The notes beneath the pieces are model-generated. The model was not told the origin of the DNA, did no database searches, and saw only the letters and a program-made list of their open reading frames with translations. Positions 22,441 to 34,236 of a stretch of 64,000 nt of DNA are shown one piece after another; positions within the stretch are counted from its first letter, which is position 1; each line of letters opens with the position of its first letter. Where the stretch lies: contig NC_064616.1 of the NCBI RefSeq assembly GCF_023898315.1, forward strand, positions 538,275,602-538,339,601. The letters run 5' to 3'. The DNA comes from Schistocerca nitens. Taxonomy: Eukaryota; Arthropoda; Insecta; Orthoptera; Acrididae. The position numbers were made by a program, and so were the translations under genes.

Positions 22441-23615
22441 TACTCGTTTAATTAATAAACTTTTAATGCAACGGGAACAATAATGTATCTGTAATTGAGT
22501 GAAGTTTTGTTATTTAAAGGAAGTCACTAATTGTCCACTACAATGAAACTTTCGTTATACTCACATACATCCCAAGCCGGAACTTAGTGGAACCTCGAGA
22601 CCAACAAGACTGTATAAAGCAAGGTAATAAATGCAAAAATTTAAACTTCCTGTTCGGAAGATGAGGCTCTCCAGCATTACATTGTGTAACGCCCTCTATT
22701 GCAGAACGAATGCATCACTGTACTTGTTTGAGGTGGTGGCAGTAGGGTTGAGTGGTAATATATGATATATACACTTTCTCTCAGACTTAAGTCCTATAAA
22801 CGAGTTGGCAATTTTAAACGCATATCATCTTGATGTAGCAAGCAATAACTCACCACGCTATGTTTGTGTAACAGGGAATTATCACCCATTATATGAAATT
22901 TAGTTCCATATGCACAACATAAGCGTGGTATCTACATATGCTGTATGTCATTCGTGTGTACCGAATGGATCATGACACAGTTAGGGGACACTGGAAGTGC
23001 AGTACGTGTTCGTGAGAAGTTGCCGCTTCGGTACAGAAAACTAGCATCATTTTACTGGTATCATTGCAGAATATTGGTCTGGCAGGAGAGTGAGCCATAG
23101 AAGAGCCAGATAATTATATTGCGATTAACACTTTCCACCTTACATCGGAACTGATCTGTGACCAGAGCACTACCCAACAGTTTCTCAGCCCACACAGTGA
23201 AGGCCTTAACCGAGAGCAACGCTTACATTTAATTCAGGAGATTACATCTTGTGGTGGGTCACTTAGGAGATAAAGCTGCCTTTGGAATCTGGCAAGACGA
23301 GATACGGCAGATGCCGTATGAGCAGAGTCTTTGACGAAGTTCTAGTCGATACCACTTCGTGAGCTTCAAGTAAATCTCTATGCCATGACTAAAGTGGAGA
23401 CTCTCAAAATGTATATTCTGACAGGTGTTTCAAGTTCTTTCATTCGAACGCTACTTCGACCACTTGTTAATCTACCCCAGAGAGCCTATTGAGGTAATGG
23501 AACCTACAGTTTAACGCGGATTAAGAGACATTTGTCGTTTCTAGCACAGCTTCACATCATTTGTTTCAATTGTCATTTTATTACCAAGACAAGTCCCTTG
23601 TTGTGAGATGAAGAA
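22441..23615. other. No recognised feature
   Basis: No frame above 60 codons and no repeat signature that I can name. This is one of the quieter stretches of the window. Confidence 0.45.
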
Positions 23616-23633
23616 GGCCAGTGTTCACTCTGT

Positions 23634-24020
23634 TTGCTTGCCGGGGGTCTCATTCGAGATGGGGAGGAGGCCCTGCCGTCGGCGATAGAGAGCACTGGGT
23701 GCAACCGACTGCAAATTTTTGCTCATGTCGGCACCAATGACTCCTTCCGTCTGGGTTCAGAGGTCATCCTCAGTTCATACAGGTGGTTGGCGGAGTTTGT
23801 GAAGGCGGAAACCCTAGCTCGCGGGGAGGAATGTGAGCTAACTGTCTGTAGTTTCGTTCCCAGAACCGATCGCGGTCCTCTGGTTTGGAGCCGAGTGAAA
23901 GGCTTAAACAAGAGGCTCAGACGATTCTGCGGAGATCTGGGGTGCAAATTTCTCGACCGCCGCTATCGGGTGGACAAATGTAGGGTGCCCCTGAATAGGT
24001 CAGGAGTGCACTACATGTAG
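23634..24020 (+). pseudogene. LINE ORF1 fragment with SGNH-hydrolase (esterase-like) domain
   Basis: The 128-residue frame has 'HVGTNDSFRLGSEVILSSYR' (about 32-51), which resembles SGNH block III with the GxND core. It also has 'RSGVHYM' at its end, resembling block V with the catalytic His. Esterase-like domains are known from ORF1 proteins of CR1/L2-group LINEs, where they are thought to act on lipid or in RNP function. The N-terminal block I with the catalytic Ser is not seen, so the domain is incomplete. The frame closes about 30 bases before the endonuclease frame. Confidence 0.6.
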
Positions 24021-24049
24021 GAAGCGGCTACAAGGGAGGTGGAGTACGT

Positions 24050-24838
24050 GTGGAGTGCAAATGTGGGTTTTTTAGGTTAGAGAATTGCGTCCCTAGGCCC
24101 GACAAGACGCCTCCTGAGACGCGACAAGGTAGTAGTAGGCAAAACGCAACAGCGAATAACAATATTAATGTGGTAATAGTAAACTGCATGAGCGTCTATA
24201 GAAAAGTCCCAGAACTGCTCTCACTAATAAACGGTCATACTGCCCACATAGTACTAGGGACGGATAGTTGGCTGAAAGCAGATGTAAACTGTAATGAAAT
24301 TCTAAACTCAGATTGGAATGTATACCGCAGAGACAGGCTGGACAGTGAAGGGGGAGGCGTGTTTAGAGCGATAAAAAGTGCTACAGTATCGAAGGACATT
24401 GACGGAGATCCGAAATGTGAAATAATTTAGGTGAAGGTCACGGTTAAAGCAGGCTCAAACATGGTAAATGGGTGTCTCTATAGGCCACCTGGTTCAGCAG
24501 CTGTTGTGGCAGAGCACCTGAAGGAAAATCTGGAAAATATTTCCAGTAAATTTCTCAACCATGTTATAGTTCTGGGTGGAGATTATAATTTACCAGATAG
24601 AGACTGGAAGACTCAAACGCTTATGACGGGTGGCAGGGACCAAAAATCCAGTGAAATTTTTTTAAGTACATTATCTGAAAACTACCTTGAGCAGTTAAAC
24701 AAAGAATCGACTCGTGGCGATAACGTATTAGACCTTCTGGTGACAAACAGGCCCGAACTATTTGAAACAGTTAACGCAGAACAGGGAATCAGCGATCATA
24801 AAGCGGTTACTGCATCGATGATTTCAGCCGTAAAATGA
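24050..24838 (+). pseudogene. APE-type endonuclease of LINE copy A
   Basis: Two in-frame parts are split by a single TAG at about 24428-24430. The first (126 residues) has 'INVVIVNCMSVYRKVPELLS' and 'LGTDSWL', where the usual catalytic Glu of the 'TESWL/TETWL' box is Asp. The second (135 residues) has 'GCLYRPPGS', 'VLGGDYNLPDRDW' (catalytic D and N) and 'GISDHKAV' (final D-H pair). The enzyme family makes the first-strand nick for target-primed reverse transcription. The stop, plus the Glu to Asp change, suggest loss of function. Confidence 0.82.
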
Positions 24839-25003
24839 AATATTAAAAAAGGTAGGAAGATTTTTCTGTTTAGCAAAAGTGATAAAAAGCAGATTTCAGA
24901 GTACTTGACGGCTCAACACTAGAGGTTTGTCTTAAGTACAAATAGTGTTTAGAATCAGTGGACAAAGGTCAAAATCTTCGTAAAATATGTATTAGATGAT
25001 TAT

Positions 25004-26065
25004 GTGCCAAGCAAGATCGTAAGAGATGGAAAAGAGCCACCGTGGTACAACAACAGAGTTAGAAAACTGCTACGGAAGCAAAGGGAACTTCACAGCAAAC
25101 ACAAACATAGCCAAAGCCTTGAAGACAAACAAAAATTACGCGAAGCGAAATGTAGTGCGAGGAGGGCTATGCGAGAGGCGTTCAATGAATCAGAAAGTAA
25201 GGTTCTATGTACTGACTTAGCAGAAAATCCTAAGGAATTTTCGTCTTATGCCAAAGCGGTAGGTGGATCAAAACAAAATGTGGCGAAACTGATACTCAGA
25301 CAGAGGATGATAGACTAAAGGCCGAAATATTAAATGTCTTTTTCCAAAGCTGTTTCACAGAGGAAAACTGCACTGTAGTTCCTTCTCTAGATTGTCGCAC
25401 AGATGACAAAATGGTAGATATCGAAACAGATAACAGAGGGATAGAAAAACAATTAAAATCGCTCAAAACAGGAAAGGCAGCTGGACCTGATGCGATACCA
25501 CTTCGATTTTACACAGATTACGCGAAGGAACTTGCCCCCCTTCTTGTAGCGGTGTACCGTAGGTCTCTAGAAGAGCATAGTGTTCCAAAAGATTGGAAAA
25601 GGGCTCAGTCATACCAGTTTTCAAGAAGGGACATCGAACAGATGTGCAGAACTATAGACCTATATCTGTAACGTCGATCAGTTGCAAAATTTTGGAACAT
25701 GTTCGAGTAAAATGACTTTTCTGGAGACTAGAAATCTACTCTGTAGGAATCAGCATGGGTTTCGAAAAAGACGATCGTGTGAAACACAGCTCGCGCTATT
25801 CGTCCACGAGACTCAGAGGGCCATAGATACACGTTTCCAGGCAGATGCCGTATTCCTTGACTTCCGCAAGGCGTTTGATACAGTTCCCCACACTCCATTA
25901 ATGAACAAATTAAGAGCATATAAACTATCAGACCAATTGTGTGATTGGATTGAAGAGTTCCTAGATAACAGAACGCAGCATGTCATTCTCAATGGAAAGA
26001 AGTCTTCCGAAGTGAGGATGATTTCAGGTGTGCCGCAGGGGAGTGTCGTACGACCGTTTCTATTC

Positions 26066-26140
<75 letters not shown>

Positions 26141-26960
26141 CGTTGTGGATAACATAGGAAGTTCAGTGAGGCTTTTAGCGGGTGATGCTGTAGTATATCG
26201 AGAGGTGGCAACAATGGAAAATTGTACTGAAATGCAAGATGATCTGCAACGTATTGACATGTGGTGCAGTGAATGGCAATTGAATCTCAATGTAATGTAA
26301 TGTGCTGCGAATACGTAGAAAGAAAGAACCTGTATCATTTAGCTACAATATAGAAGGTCAGCAACTGGAAGCAGCTAATTCCATAAATTGTCTGGGAGTA
26401 GGCATAAGGAGTGATTTAAAATGGAATGACCAAATAAAATTAATCGTCAGTAAAGCAGATGTGAGACTGAGATTCATTGAAAGAATCCTAAGGAAATGCA
26501 ATCCAAAAACAAAGGAAGTAGGTTACAGTACACTTGTTCGCCCACTGCTTCAATACTGCTTACCGTTGTGGGATCCGTACCAGATAGGGTTGATAGAAGA
26601 GATATAGAAGATCCAACGGAGAGCAGCGCGTTTCGTTACAGGTTCATTTAGTTATCGCGAAAGGGTTACGGAGATCACAGATAAACTCCAGTGTAAGACT
26701 CTACAAGAGAGACGCTCAGTAGCTCGGTACGGGCTTTTGTTGAAGTTCCGAGAACATACCTTCACCGAGCAGTCAAGCAGAATATATCTCACTCCTACGT
26801 ATATCTCGCGAAGAGACCATGAGGATAAAATCAGAGAGATTAGAGCCCATAAAGAGGCTTACCGACAATCTTTCTTTCCACGAACAATACGAGACTGGAA
26901 TAGAAGGAAGAACTGATAGAGGTACTCAAAGTACCCTCCGCGACACACCATCAGGTGGCT
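25004..26960 (+). pseudogene. Reverse transcriptase of LINE copy A, multiply disrupted
   Basis: A linker with 'LLRKQRELHSKH' leads into the RT: 'LKTGKAAGPDAIPLRF', a frameshift at about 25610, then 'NQHGFRKRRSCETQLALF', motif A 'LDFRKAFDTVPH' and motif B 'SGVPQGSVVRPFLFTIYI'. Here the normal YIND box is replaced by an expanded AT tract. Downstream, 'RLLAGDAVVYRE' stands where copy C has FADD, so the first catalytic Asp is Gly. Later parts include 'NSINCLGVGIRSDLKWNDQI' and 'YSTLVRPLLQYC', then a TAG inside 'GLIEEI*KIQRRAARFV'. The AGD change and the stop also occur in copy B. Confidence 0.85.
26069..26138. repeat. (AT)n microsatellite inside the LINE RT
   Basis: About 35 AT units lie where copy B reads 'ttcacaatatacataaatga'. 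The tract translates as alternating Tyr-Ile on both strands, and the resulting frames are artefacts. The flanking LINE sequence is continuous on both sides. Confidence 0.97.
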
Positions 26961-27084
26961 TGCGGAGTATGGATGTAGATGTAGATGTAGATGATGCTTG
27001 GATGAATAAAAATAAATAAATCTGTTGGTCCTGAGTGCCAGTCAATGACGCAGCAATCTGAAACAAGCCCAACAATCTGTTATA

Positions 27085-28455
27085 CACTGACGAAAAAAGA
27101 AGTCCCAGCACCAAAACGCGTTGTGTGACATAAGTGAAAGTTGGTAGGCTCGTAGATCCTAAAGATGATGAATAGTTCTATTTCATGCCAGTAGCATAGG
27201 AGTGGAGCGAGAACCGCCACAAGGAGAATGCCAGTCAGATTTGCTTTAATAACACGCTGTAACGGTCGTGAACATTAATTACGTTTCAGATTGGACGTGG
27301 TGAGTTGTTGTTAATTTTGAATGCCTTTAAGGTGATATCACCTCACTGAGTTTTAATGAGGTCGTGTAGTAGGACTACGAGAAGGTGGATGTTCCTTCAA
27401 CGATATTGCAGAAAGACTTGGCAGGAATGTAGCCGCTCTATATGATTGCGCAAGAAGACCTGCTACGCGGCACTGCAGGGAGGGAAGCCCATCGTGCTCG
27501 GCGTCTGGCTTTAGAGCATCGTACTGCATCTGCAGCAGCAATCTGAGCAGCAGTTTGCACCACAGTCTTACAAAGAACCATTATCGATCGGTGCCTTTAA
27601 GGACATCTTCGACCCAGACGTCCTGTAACTAGTTCTACACTGACCCAAACCATCGCTATTTGTGACTTCAGTGGTGTCAAGTGAGAGTGTCAACCGAGAG
27701 ATCACTGGTGGGCAGGATAGAGGTATGTTGTGTTTTCTGATGAAAGCTGGTTCTGCCTCGTTGCCAGTGATGGCCGTCTGTTGGTTAAGAGGAGGCCAGT
27801 TGAGCGCCTACAACCAATCTTCCTGCGTGCTAGACACACTGGGCCTACACCTCTAGTTATGGTCTGGGATTCGATTTCATATGACAGCTGGAGCATTCTC
27901 GTGGTTATCCCACCCACCCTGTATGCAATTTTGTATCTTAGTCGGTTGATTCGACATGCTGTGCTCCAATTCATGGATAGCATTCGAGATAGTATTTACA
28001 GACAGTACACCATTGTCCAAATACCGCTGGTGTAAGTAAACATGCTCTACACGGTGTTGACATGTTGCCTTGTCTTCCTCGATCACCAAATCTGTTTCCG
28101 ATCAAGCACATATCGGACATTATGGGCCAATAACTCCAGCGTCATCCACAAACAGCATTAACCGTACCTGTATTGACCGACCAAATCCTACGGGTGTGGA
28201 GCTTCACCAACAGACATCCGGCACCTGTACAACACACTGTATGCAAATTACCATGCTTACGTTCAACATTCTGGCGGTGACACTTGTTATTAATGTACTC
28301 CCATTTTAGATTTTAAATGTTTTATTTCACGGTTACATTAACCTATGAACTTGCAATGTTAATCGCTTTAATATGTTATCTGGGTATACGTATTCCCTTA
28401 ATTTCATTAAACTACATTAATTATTTTTGGTGTTGCGTCTTTTTTAGCGTCAGTG
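27085..28455 (+). mobile_element. Tc1-like DNA transposon, decayed
   Basis: Terminal inverted repeats 'cactgacgaaaaaag' and, at the far end, 'cttttttagcgtcagtg' are bounded by TA dinucleotides (27083-27084 and 28456-28457), the Tc1/mariner target site. Between them are transposase remnants in several plus frames. It sits about 90 bp after the end of LINE copy A. Confidence 0.85.
27355..28310 (+). pseudogene. Tc1-type transposase remnant
   Basis: N-terminal helix-turn-helix text 'GLREGGCSFNDIAERLGRNV' is readable near 27375-27440. The catalytic core near 27735-27890 reads 'FSDESWFCLVASDGRLLVKR', 'RHTGPTPLVMVW' and 'SYDSWSILVVIP'; the D of 'FSDES' is the first catalytic residue. Near 28050-28110 'VDMLP' is followed by 'PRSPNLFPIKH', where a working enzyme has 'PRSPDLSPIEH'. 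So both the Asp of this block and the catalytic Glu are substituted. Frameshifts and stops separate the parts. It is inactive. Confidence 0.78.
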
Positions 28456-28745
28456 TATAAGATTTTATTTTTGATTATTCTACTGGGACGTTAATTTTAC
28501 AACTGACACTTAAATGGTGCCATAGGACAACATACAGCACTCGGGCAAGATGGACTGAAAACTATGTTCGAAGTTTCATCGTATTTCTCAGAAAGTCTTC
28601 CATGTTGACTGTCGCCACCATGAACATTAGTCTTAATACGCGAGGTGTTACTCAATAAAACACGGTCGAATCTTGTCCCTCACTTACTTACTGCTTCCTC
28701 AAGTAGGTACCGTGTACGTTGCAGCGGATCTCACGTAGTCATATA

Positions 28746-29980
28746 CACTATGTGATCAAAAGTTTCCGGACACCTCCAAAAATACAAGTTTTTCATATTA
28801 GGCGGATTGTGCTGCCACCTACTGCCAGGTACTCCATATCAGCAACCTCACTACTCATTGTATATCGTGAGAGAGTAGAATAGTTCGCTCCGCGGAACTC
28901 ACGGTCTTCGAACGTGGTCAGGTGATTGGGTGTCACTTGTGTCATACGTCTGTACGCGAGATTTCCACACTCCTAAACATCCCTAGGTCCACTATTTCCG
29001 ATGTGATAGTGAAGTGGAAACGTGAAGGGACACGTACAGCACAAAAGCGTACAGGCCGACCTCGTCGGCTGACTGACAGAGACCGCCGACAGTTGAAGAA
29101 GGTCGTAATGTGTAATAGGCAGACATCTATTAAGACCAACACACAGGAATTCCAAACTGCATCGGGATCCACTGCAAGTACTATGACAGTTAGGCGGGAG
29201 GTGAGAAAACTAGGATTTCATGGTCGAGCGGCTGCTCATTAGTCACACATGACGCCGGTAAATACCAAACGACGCCTTCATTGGTGTAAGGAGCGTAAAC
29301 TTAGGACAATTGAACAGTGGAAAAACGTTTCGTGGTGTGACGAATCACGGTACACAATGTGGCGATCCGATGGCAGGATGTGGGTATGGCTATTGCCACG
29401 TGAGGTTATGTGCCAGGGTGTATAGTGCCCACAGTAAAATCGGATTCGGTGGTGTTATGGTGTGGTCGTGTTTTTCATGGAGGTGGCTTGCTGCCCTTTT
29501 TGTTTTGCGTGGCACTATCACAGCACGGGCCTACATTTATATTTTAAGCCCTTCTTGCTTCCCACTGATGAAGAGCAATTCGGGAATGGCGACTGCATCT
29601 TTGAACACGATCAAGCACCTGTTCTTAGTGCACGGCCTATGGCAGAGTGGTTACACGTCAATAACATCCCTGTAATGGACTGGCCTGCACAGAGTCCTGA
29701 CCTGAATCCTATAAACACCTTTGGGATGTTTTGGAACGCCGACTTCGTGGCAGGACTCACCGACCGACATCGATACCTCTCCTCAGTGCAGCGTTCCGTC
29801 AAGAATGGACTGCCATTCCCCAAGACACCTTCCTGCACCTGACTGAACGTATGCCTGCGAGAGTGGAAGCTGTCATCAAGGCTAAGTGAGCCAATACCAC
29901 ACTAAATTCCAGCGTTACCGATGGAGGGCGCCGCGAACTTGCAAGTCATTTTCAGCCAGGTGTCCGGATACACAATAGTG
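28746..29980 (+). mobile_element. Second, distinct Tc1-like DNA transposon
   Basis: The left terminus 'cactatgtgatcaaaagttt' continues 'ccggacacct'. The right terminus 'aggtgtccggatacacaata' plus 'gtg' is its inverted partner with a deletion of about ten bases. TA precedes the left end; the right flank is TT. The sequence differs from the element just upstream, so these are separate insertions. Confidence 0.85.
28922..29890 (+). pseudogene. Tc1-type DD34E transposase remnant
   Basis: The 106-residue N-terminal frame (28922-29242) has paired helix-turn-helix text 'SVREISTLLNIPRSTISDVI' and the GRPR-type hook 'RTGRPRRLTDRDRRQ'. In a following frame 'VSWCDESRYTMWRSDG' carries the first Asp. A third frame (29462-29842) has 'FEHDQAPV' with the second Asp. 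Exactly 34 residues later it has 'SPDLNPIN', where the third catalytic residue is Asn instead of Glu. At least two frameshifts and a TAG after 'GRAAAH' break the gene. Confidence 0.82.
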
Positions 29981-30879
29981 TTTATTGCCATAAATTCTAT
30001 GCTAAAGCGGACTAAAGAAATAGCTTTATAAGTAAACTTTTAATAACCTCCAGTCGAAAACGGGTCTTTTTGAAAGAGCTCTCGAATGACGGCTGGACAG
30101 GAAGAATAAAGTCTGCTACTCTGTCGTGTGCTGTAATGCATCCCACACAAACAAAATGTAAAGACAGATTATAACGCTGCAAATAAAAAACTGGTTATCA
30201 CGCTTTACATGGGTCAACTGCAGACAGACGTATGGCCCAGTCAACTGAAGGACCAGTTACCAAGTATTTACGCACCTTACAATAGCAGTCAGCTACAGCA
30301 AATGACCCACACGTATCATGAAATTAATTTCAAGAAAAGTAGCTCTGAAAGAACAGGAGAACAAATAGCAACATTTTACAGAATTTTTTGTTGTAACAGA
30401 CTGACAACTAAATTACCGACCTTACCTAGCTTTACAGGAAAACGACAGAAGGAATTGAAAGTTTACTACATTGACTTAGAGTAACCATTGAAGCGATGTG
30501 TCGATGCATCCCAAGTTGTCAGAGTACGTACTCTTAAAAAGTAGTAACCTCACATTGCAGCCCAAACAGACACGGCGCATGAAACGATGTACTACTTTAG
30601 CTAAGAAAACAAACCATTCAATTGCCTGGATGCAAATTTCCAATATAGCAGTATTCAATATACATTGTCCTTTTCCGTAACAAAGTCAAATTTTTATCTT
30701 ATACAGAGAATGATGCGGATCCTGGAGCAAAATATTCAAATCATAGAAAACACAAGCTGAGTGCTTCAGTTTGCTACTATATCGGTATGGCGGATTGCAA
30801 AATAAATAATTTCATCCCAGAAATCTTCCCGGTGAGCATGCAGGCTTAAATCAGTTACCAATTCTTCCAAATCCACCAG
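29981..30879. other. No recognised feature
   Basis: Lysine-rich short frames without domains. The text just before LINE copy C could include a more diverged part of that LINE, but I cannot show it. Confidence 0.4.
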
Positions 30880-32905
30880 AAACCAACGCAAAATAATTTT
30901 ATTTAAAAAAGCGGATAAAGTGTCACTAGAAGCCTTCCTAAGAGACAATCTCCATTCCTTCCGAACTGACTATGCAAATGTAGACGAGATGTGGCTCAAA
31001 TTCAAAGATATTGTAGCAACAGCAATTGAGAGATTCATACCTATCAAATTGGTAAGAGATGGAAGTGATCCTCCGTGGTACACATAACAGGTCGGAACGC
31101 TGTTACAGAGGCAACGGAAAAAGCATGCGAAGTTCAGAAGAACGCGAAATTCCGAAGATTGGCTAAAATTTACAGACGCGCGAAATTTGGCACGGACTTC
31201 AATGCGAGATGCCTTTAATAGGTTCCACAACGAAACATTGTCTCGAAATTTGGTAGAAAATCCGAAGAAATTCTGGTTGTATGTAAAGTACACAAGCGGC
31301 AAGACGCAGGCAATACCTTCGCTGCGCAGTGCCGATGGTACTGTTACCGACGACTGTGCCGCTAAAGCGGAGTTATTGAACGCAGTTTTCCGAAATTCCT
31401 TCACCAGGGAAGACGAATGGAATATTCCAGAATTTGAAACACGAACAGCTGCCAGCATGAGTTTCTTAGAAGTAGATACCTTAGGGGTAGCGAAGCAACT
31501 GAAATCGCTTGATACGGGCAAGTCTTCAGGTCCAGATTGTATACCGATTAGGTTCCTTTCAGATTACGCTGATACAATAGCTCCCTACTTAGCAATCATA
31601 TACAACCGCTCGCTGACCGATAGATCTGTACCTACAGATTGGAAAATCGCGCAGGTCGCACCACTGTTTAAGAAGGGTAGTAGGAGTAATCCATCGAACT
31701 ACAGACCTATATCATTGACGTCGGTTTGCAGTAGGGTTTTGGAACATATACTGTATTCAAACATTATGAATCACCTCGAAGGGAACGATCTATTGATACG
31801 TAATCAGCATGGTTTCAGAAAACATCGTTCTTGTGCAACGCAGCTAGCTCTTTATTCGCACGAAGTAATGGCCGCTATCGACAGGGGATCTCAAGTTCAT
31901 TCCGTATTTCTAGATTTCCGGAAAGCTTTTGACACCGTTCCTCACAAGCGACTTCTAATCAAGCTGCGGGCCTATGGGGTATCGTCTCAGTTGTGCGACT
32001 GGATTCGTGATTTCCTGTCAGGAAGGTCGCAGTTCGTAGTAATAGACGGCAAATCATCGAGTAAAACTGAAGTGATATCAGGTGTTTCCCAGGGAAGTGT
32101 CCTGGGACCTCTGCTGTTCCTGATCTATATAAATGACCTGGGTGACAATCTTAGCAGTTCTCTTAGGTTGTTCGCAGATGATGCTGTAGTTTACTGTCTA
32201 GTAAGGTCATCAGTTGCAAAGCGATTTAGAAAAGATTGCTGTATGGTGTGGCAGGTGGCAGTTGACGCTAAATAACGAAAAGTGTGAGGTGATCCACATG
32301 AGTTCCAAAAGAAATCCGTTGGAATTCGATTACTCGATAAATAGTTCAATTCTCAAGGCTGTTAATTCAACTAAGTACCTGGGTGTTAAAATTACGAACA
32401 ACTTCAGTTGGAAAGACCACATAGATAATACTGTGGGGAAGGCGAGCCAAAGGTTGCGTTTCATTGGCAGGGCACTTAGAAGATGCAACAAGTCCACTAA
32501 AGAGACAGCTTACACTACACTCGTTCGTCCTCTGTTAGAATATTGCTGCGCGGTGTGGGATCCTTACCAGGTGGGATTGACGGAGGACATCGAAAGGGTG
32601 CAAAAAAGGGCAGCTCGTTTTGTATTATCACGTAGTAGGGGAGAGAGTGTGGCAGATATGATACGCGAATTGGGATAGAAGTCATTAAAGCAAAGACGAT
32701 TTTCGTCGCGGCGAGATCTATTTACGAAATTTCAATCAAAATAAAATAAGAGAAATCAGAGCTCGAACAGAAAGGTTTAGGTGTTCGTTTTTCCCGCGCG
32801 CTGTTCGGGAGTGGAATGGTAGAGCGATAGTATGATTGTGGTTCGATGAACCCTCTGCCAAGCACTTAAATGTGAATTGCAGAGTAGTCATGTAGATGTA
32901 GATCC
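30880..32905 (+). mobile_element. CR1-type LINE, copy C (5' truncated, RT motifs intact)
   Basis: It starts within the region between endonuclease and RT ('FKKADKVSLEAFLRDN', 'DPPWYT'), continues through the complete RT and ends with 'catgtagatgtagatcctg', a short form of the GATGTA 3' terminus also seen in copies A and B. Protein similarity to copies A and B is clear but DNA similarity is moderate, so it is a different subfamily. No target duplication is obvious. Confidence 0.83.
30900..32678 (+). pseudogene. Reverse transcriptase of LINE copy C
   Basis: The main frame (31187-32275, 362 residues) holds the RT. It shows 'GKSSGPDCIPIRF' near 111-123, 'YRPISLTSVCSRVLEHI' near 172-188, 'NQHGFRKHRSC' near 206-216, motif A 'FLDFRKAFDTVPHKRLL' near 241-257, 'SGVSQGSVLGPLLFLIYIND' near 298-317 and the catalytic 'LFADDAVVY' near 328-336. 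A frameshift at about 32210 puts the rest in a second frame (32214-32678) with 'KYLGVKITNNFSWKDHI', 'YTTLVRPLLEYCCAVWDPYQ' and 'QKRAARFVL'. An in-frame stop precedes the main start. Of the three related copies this is the only one that keeps FADD. Confidence 0.88.
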
Positions 32906-33289
32906 TGCGCCGCATCGACTTACGCACATGACGAAAAAGAGCACGGATGTTACGAGTTGACACGAAATACCTAACAAGCACTCTTCCACGTATCTGTTAA
33001 AGGACATTGAACCATCACTGTTACCAGCAAGATCAAAGTTCCTGAAAATCCATGTCACTTACTTGTAATAAATTACGCCAAGCTACGCATAAAGATCTGT
33101 ATTGGAACCACTGAAGTGTAGTCTGCCTATCTGACGCACAAAGAATTTGTCTACAATCACTCCTCAAAATATCTTAAACTTCGTCTTTAAATCAAGCTCT
33201 TTCACCCCCACTATGTCAGGATAATTTGCTCCACTCACAAATAAATGAAATTCGGTTACCAACTCGGGTAACTGCGCATGTTTAACGCG
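32906..33289. other. No recognised feature
   Basis: No supported gene, and no repeat that I can name. Confidence 0.4.
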
Positions 33290-33510
33290 ACCGTTCCCGG
33301 GACGATGAGTAGTGTCGGCCCTGGATCGATTCGGCCCGGAGGATTAACGACGAGGGTTCGGTGTACTGAACAACATCGATGTCGTTTTAGGTGATTTCCG
33401 ACATCCCGCTAGGCGTGTACCTGGCTGGTTGCCACGTTACGCCTCAGATACACGTTACGCAAACATTTCTAACGCTTTCTCATACTTGGACACACAATAG
33501 ACTGTGTACA
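33290..33510 (+). repeat. Probable dispersed retroposon fragment
   Basis: Text such as 'gtcgttttaggtgatttccg', 'acatcccgctagg' and 'ctggctggttgccacgttac' followed by 'gcctcagatacacg' resembles a high-copy insect repeat that I recall with wording like 'gggctggttcccacgttccg'. There is no coding content. Limits are approximate. Confidence 0.4.
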
Positions 33511-34014
33511 GACAGATTGGGTACACTGCTGCTGTCCCGAGGGTAAATAGTAGACTCATGGCCTTAGCTGTATGGCCTCGCTGCACGCTTACTCAGCGTC
33601 AGCATCAAATTCAGTAAGCGTGAACGAATTTGTAGCGTACGCTACTACCCTAAATACTTTGTTAACACTGTTAATTAAATCTCATTTGGTAACAGTTTTC
33701 GATCTGGAGAACATGGAAAAAAATCCTATAAATATTATAAAAATTGATGTACATATATGTGTACGAGGCGTATTCGGTCCGATCAGGCGTGAAATGGAAA
33801 CACTGTGAAATTCCTATGGAAATTTGCACAGATGTGTTGGGCAGTGCCTTTAGTGTGCCTGTCCATCGCTTCACGTCTCTCTTTTTAGTTCAGAGCCAAA
33901 AGTGATCACATAGAAATGCCTAAACCAACAGTGCCTCCCGCCAAGTATGTGGATCTGATAAGAGATTTGGCCTGAAGCTGTGCAGTCCACATAACGTAAG
34001 TGTGAAGCGTTTGT
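33511..34014. other. No recognised feature
   Basis: Short frames only. A minus frame of 67 codons has no domain. Confidence 0.4.
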
Positions 34015-34023
34015 CTCTTCAAG

Positions 34024-34236
34024 CTGCGCGGCGTAGCCGCGCGGTCTCAGGGCGTCTTGTCACGGCCCGCGCGGCTCTCCCCGTCGGAGGTTCGAGTTCT
34101 TCCTCGGGAAGGGGTATGTGTGTTGTCCTTAGTATAATTTAGTTTAGGGTAGATTAAGTAGTGCGTAAGCTTAGGGACCGATGACCTCCGCAGTTTGGTC
34201 CCATAAGACCTTACCACAAATTTCCAATTTTTTTCG
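34024..34236 (+). mobile_element. SINE, second tRNA-headed subfamily, with target duplication
   Basis: The head 'gcgtagccgcgcggtctcag' and B-box 'aggttcgagttcttcctcgg' are followed by 'gttgtccttagtataattta', 'agggaccgatgacctccgca' and the tail 'gaccttaccacaaatttcca'. The 9-bp direct repeat 'ctcttcaag' at 34015-34023 and 34237-34245 marks the insertion. Confidence 0.88.

Larger units (their letters stand above)
23616..26992 (+). mobile_element. CR1-type LINE, copy A (near full length, inactive)
   Basis: Plus-strand order: an SGNH-like ORF1 fragment, APE endonuclease, linker, RT, C-terminal domain and a 3' terminus made of GATGTA repeats (about 26967-26992). It is the longest member of its family here. 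Copy B (52.2-53.3 kb) is nearly identical over the 3' half, and copy C (30.9-32.9 kb) is a diverged relative. Stops, frameshifts, a microsatellite in the RT and an altered catalytic motif make it non-functional. The 5' limit is approximate. Confidence 0.85.

Noticed and set aside
25813..26338. Open frames rich in alternating Tyr-Ile on both strands
   Set aside because: Translation of the (AT)n microsatellite; not protein coding.
30970..31521. 183-codon open frame on the minus strand
   Set aside because: It is the antisense shadow of the linker and RT start of LINE copy C on the plus strand.
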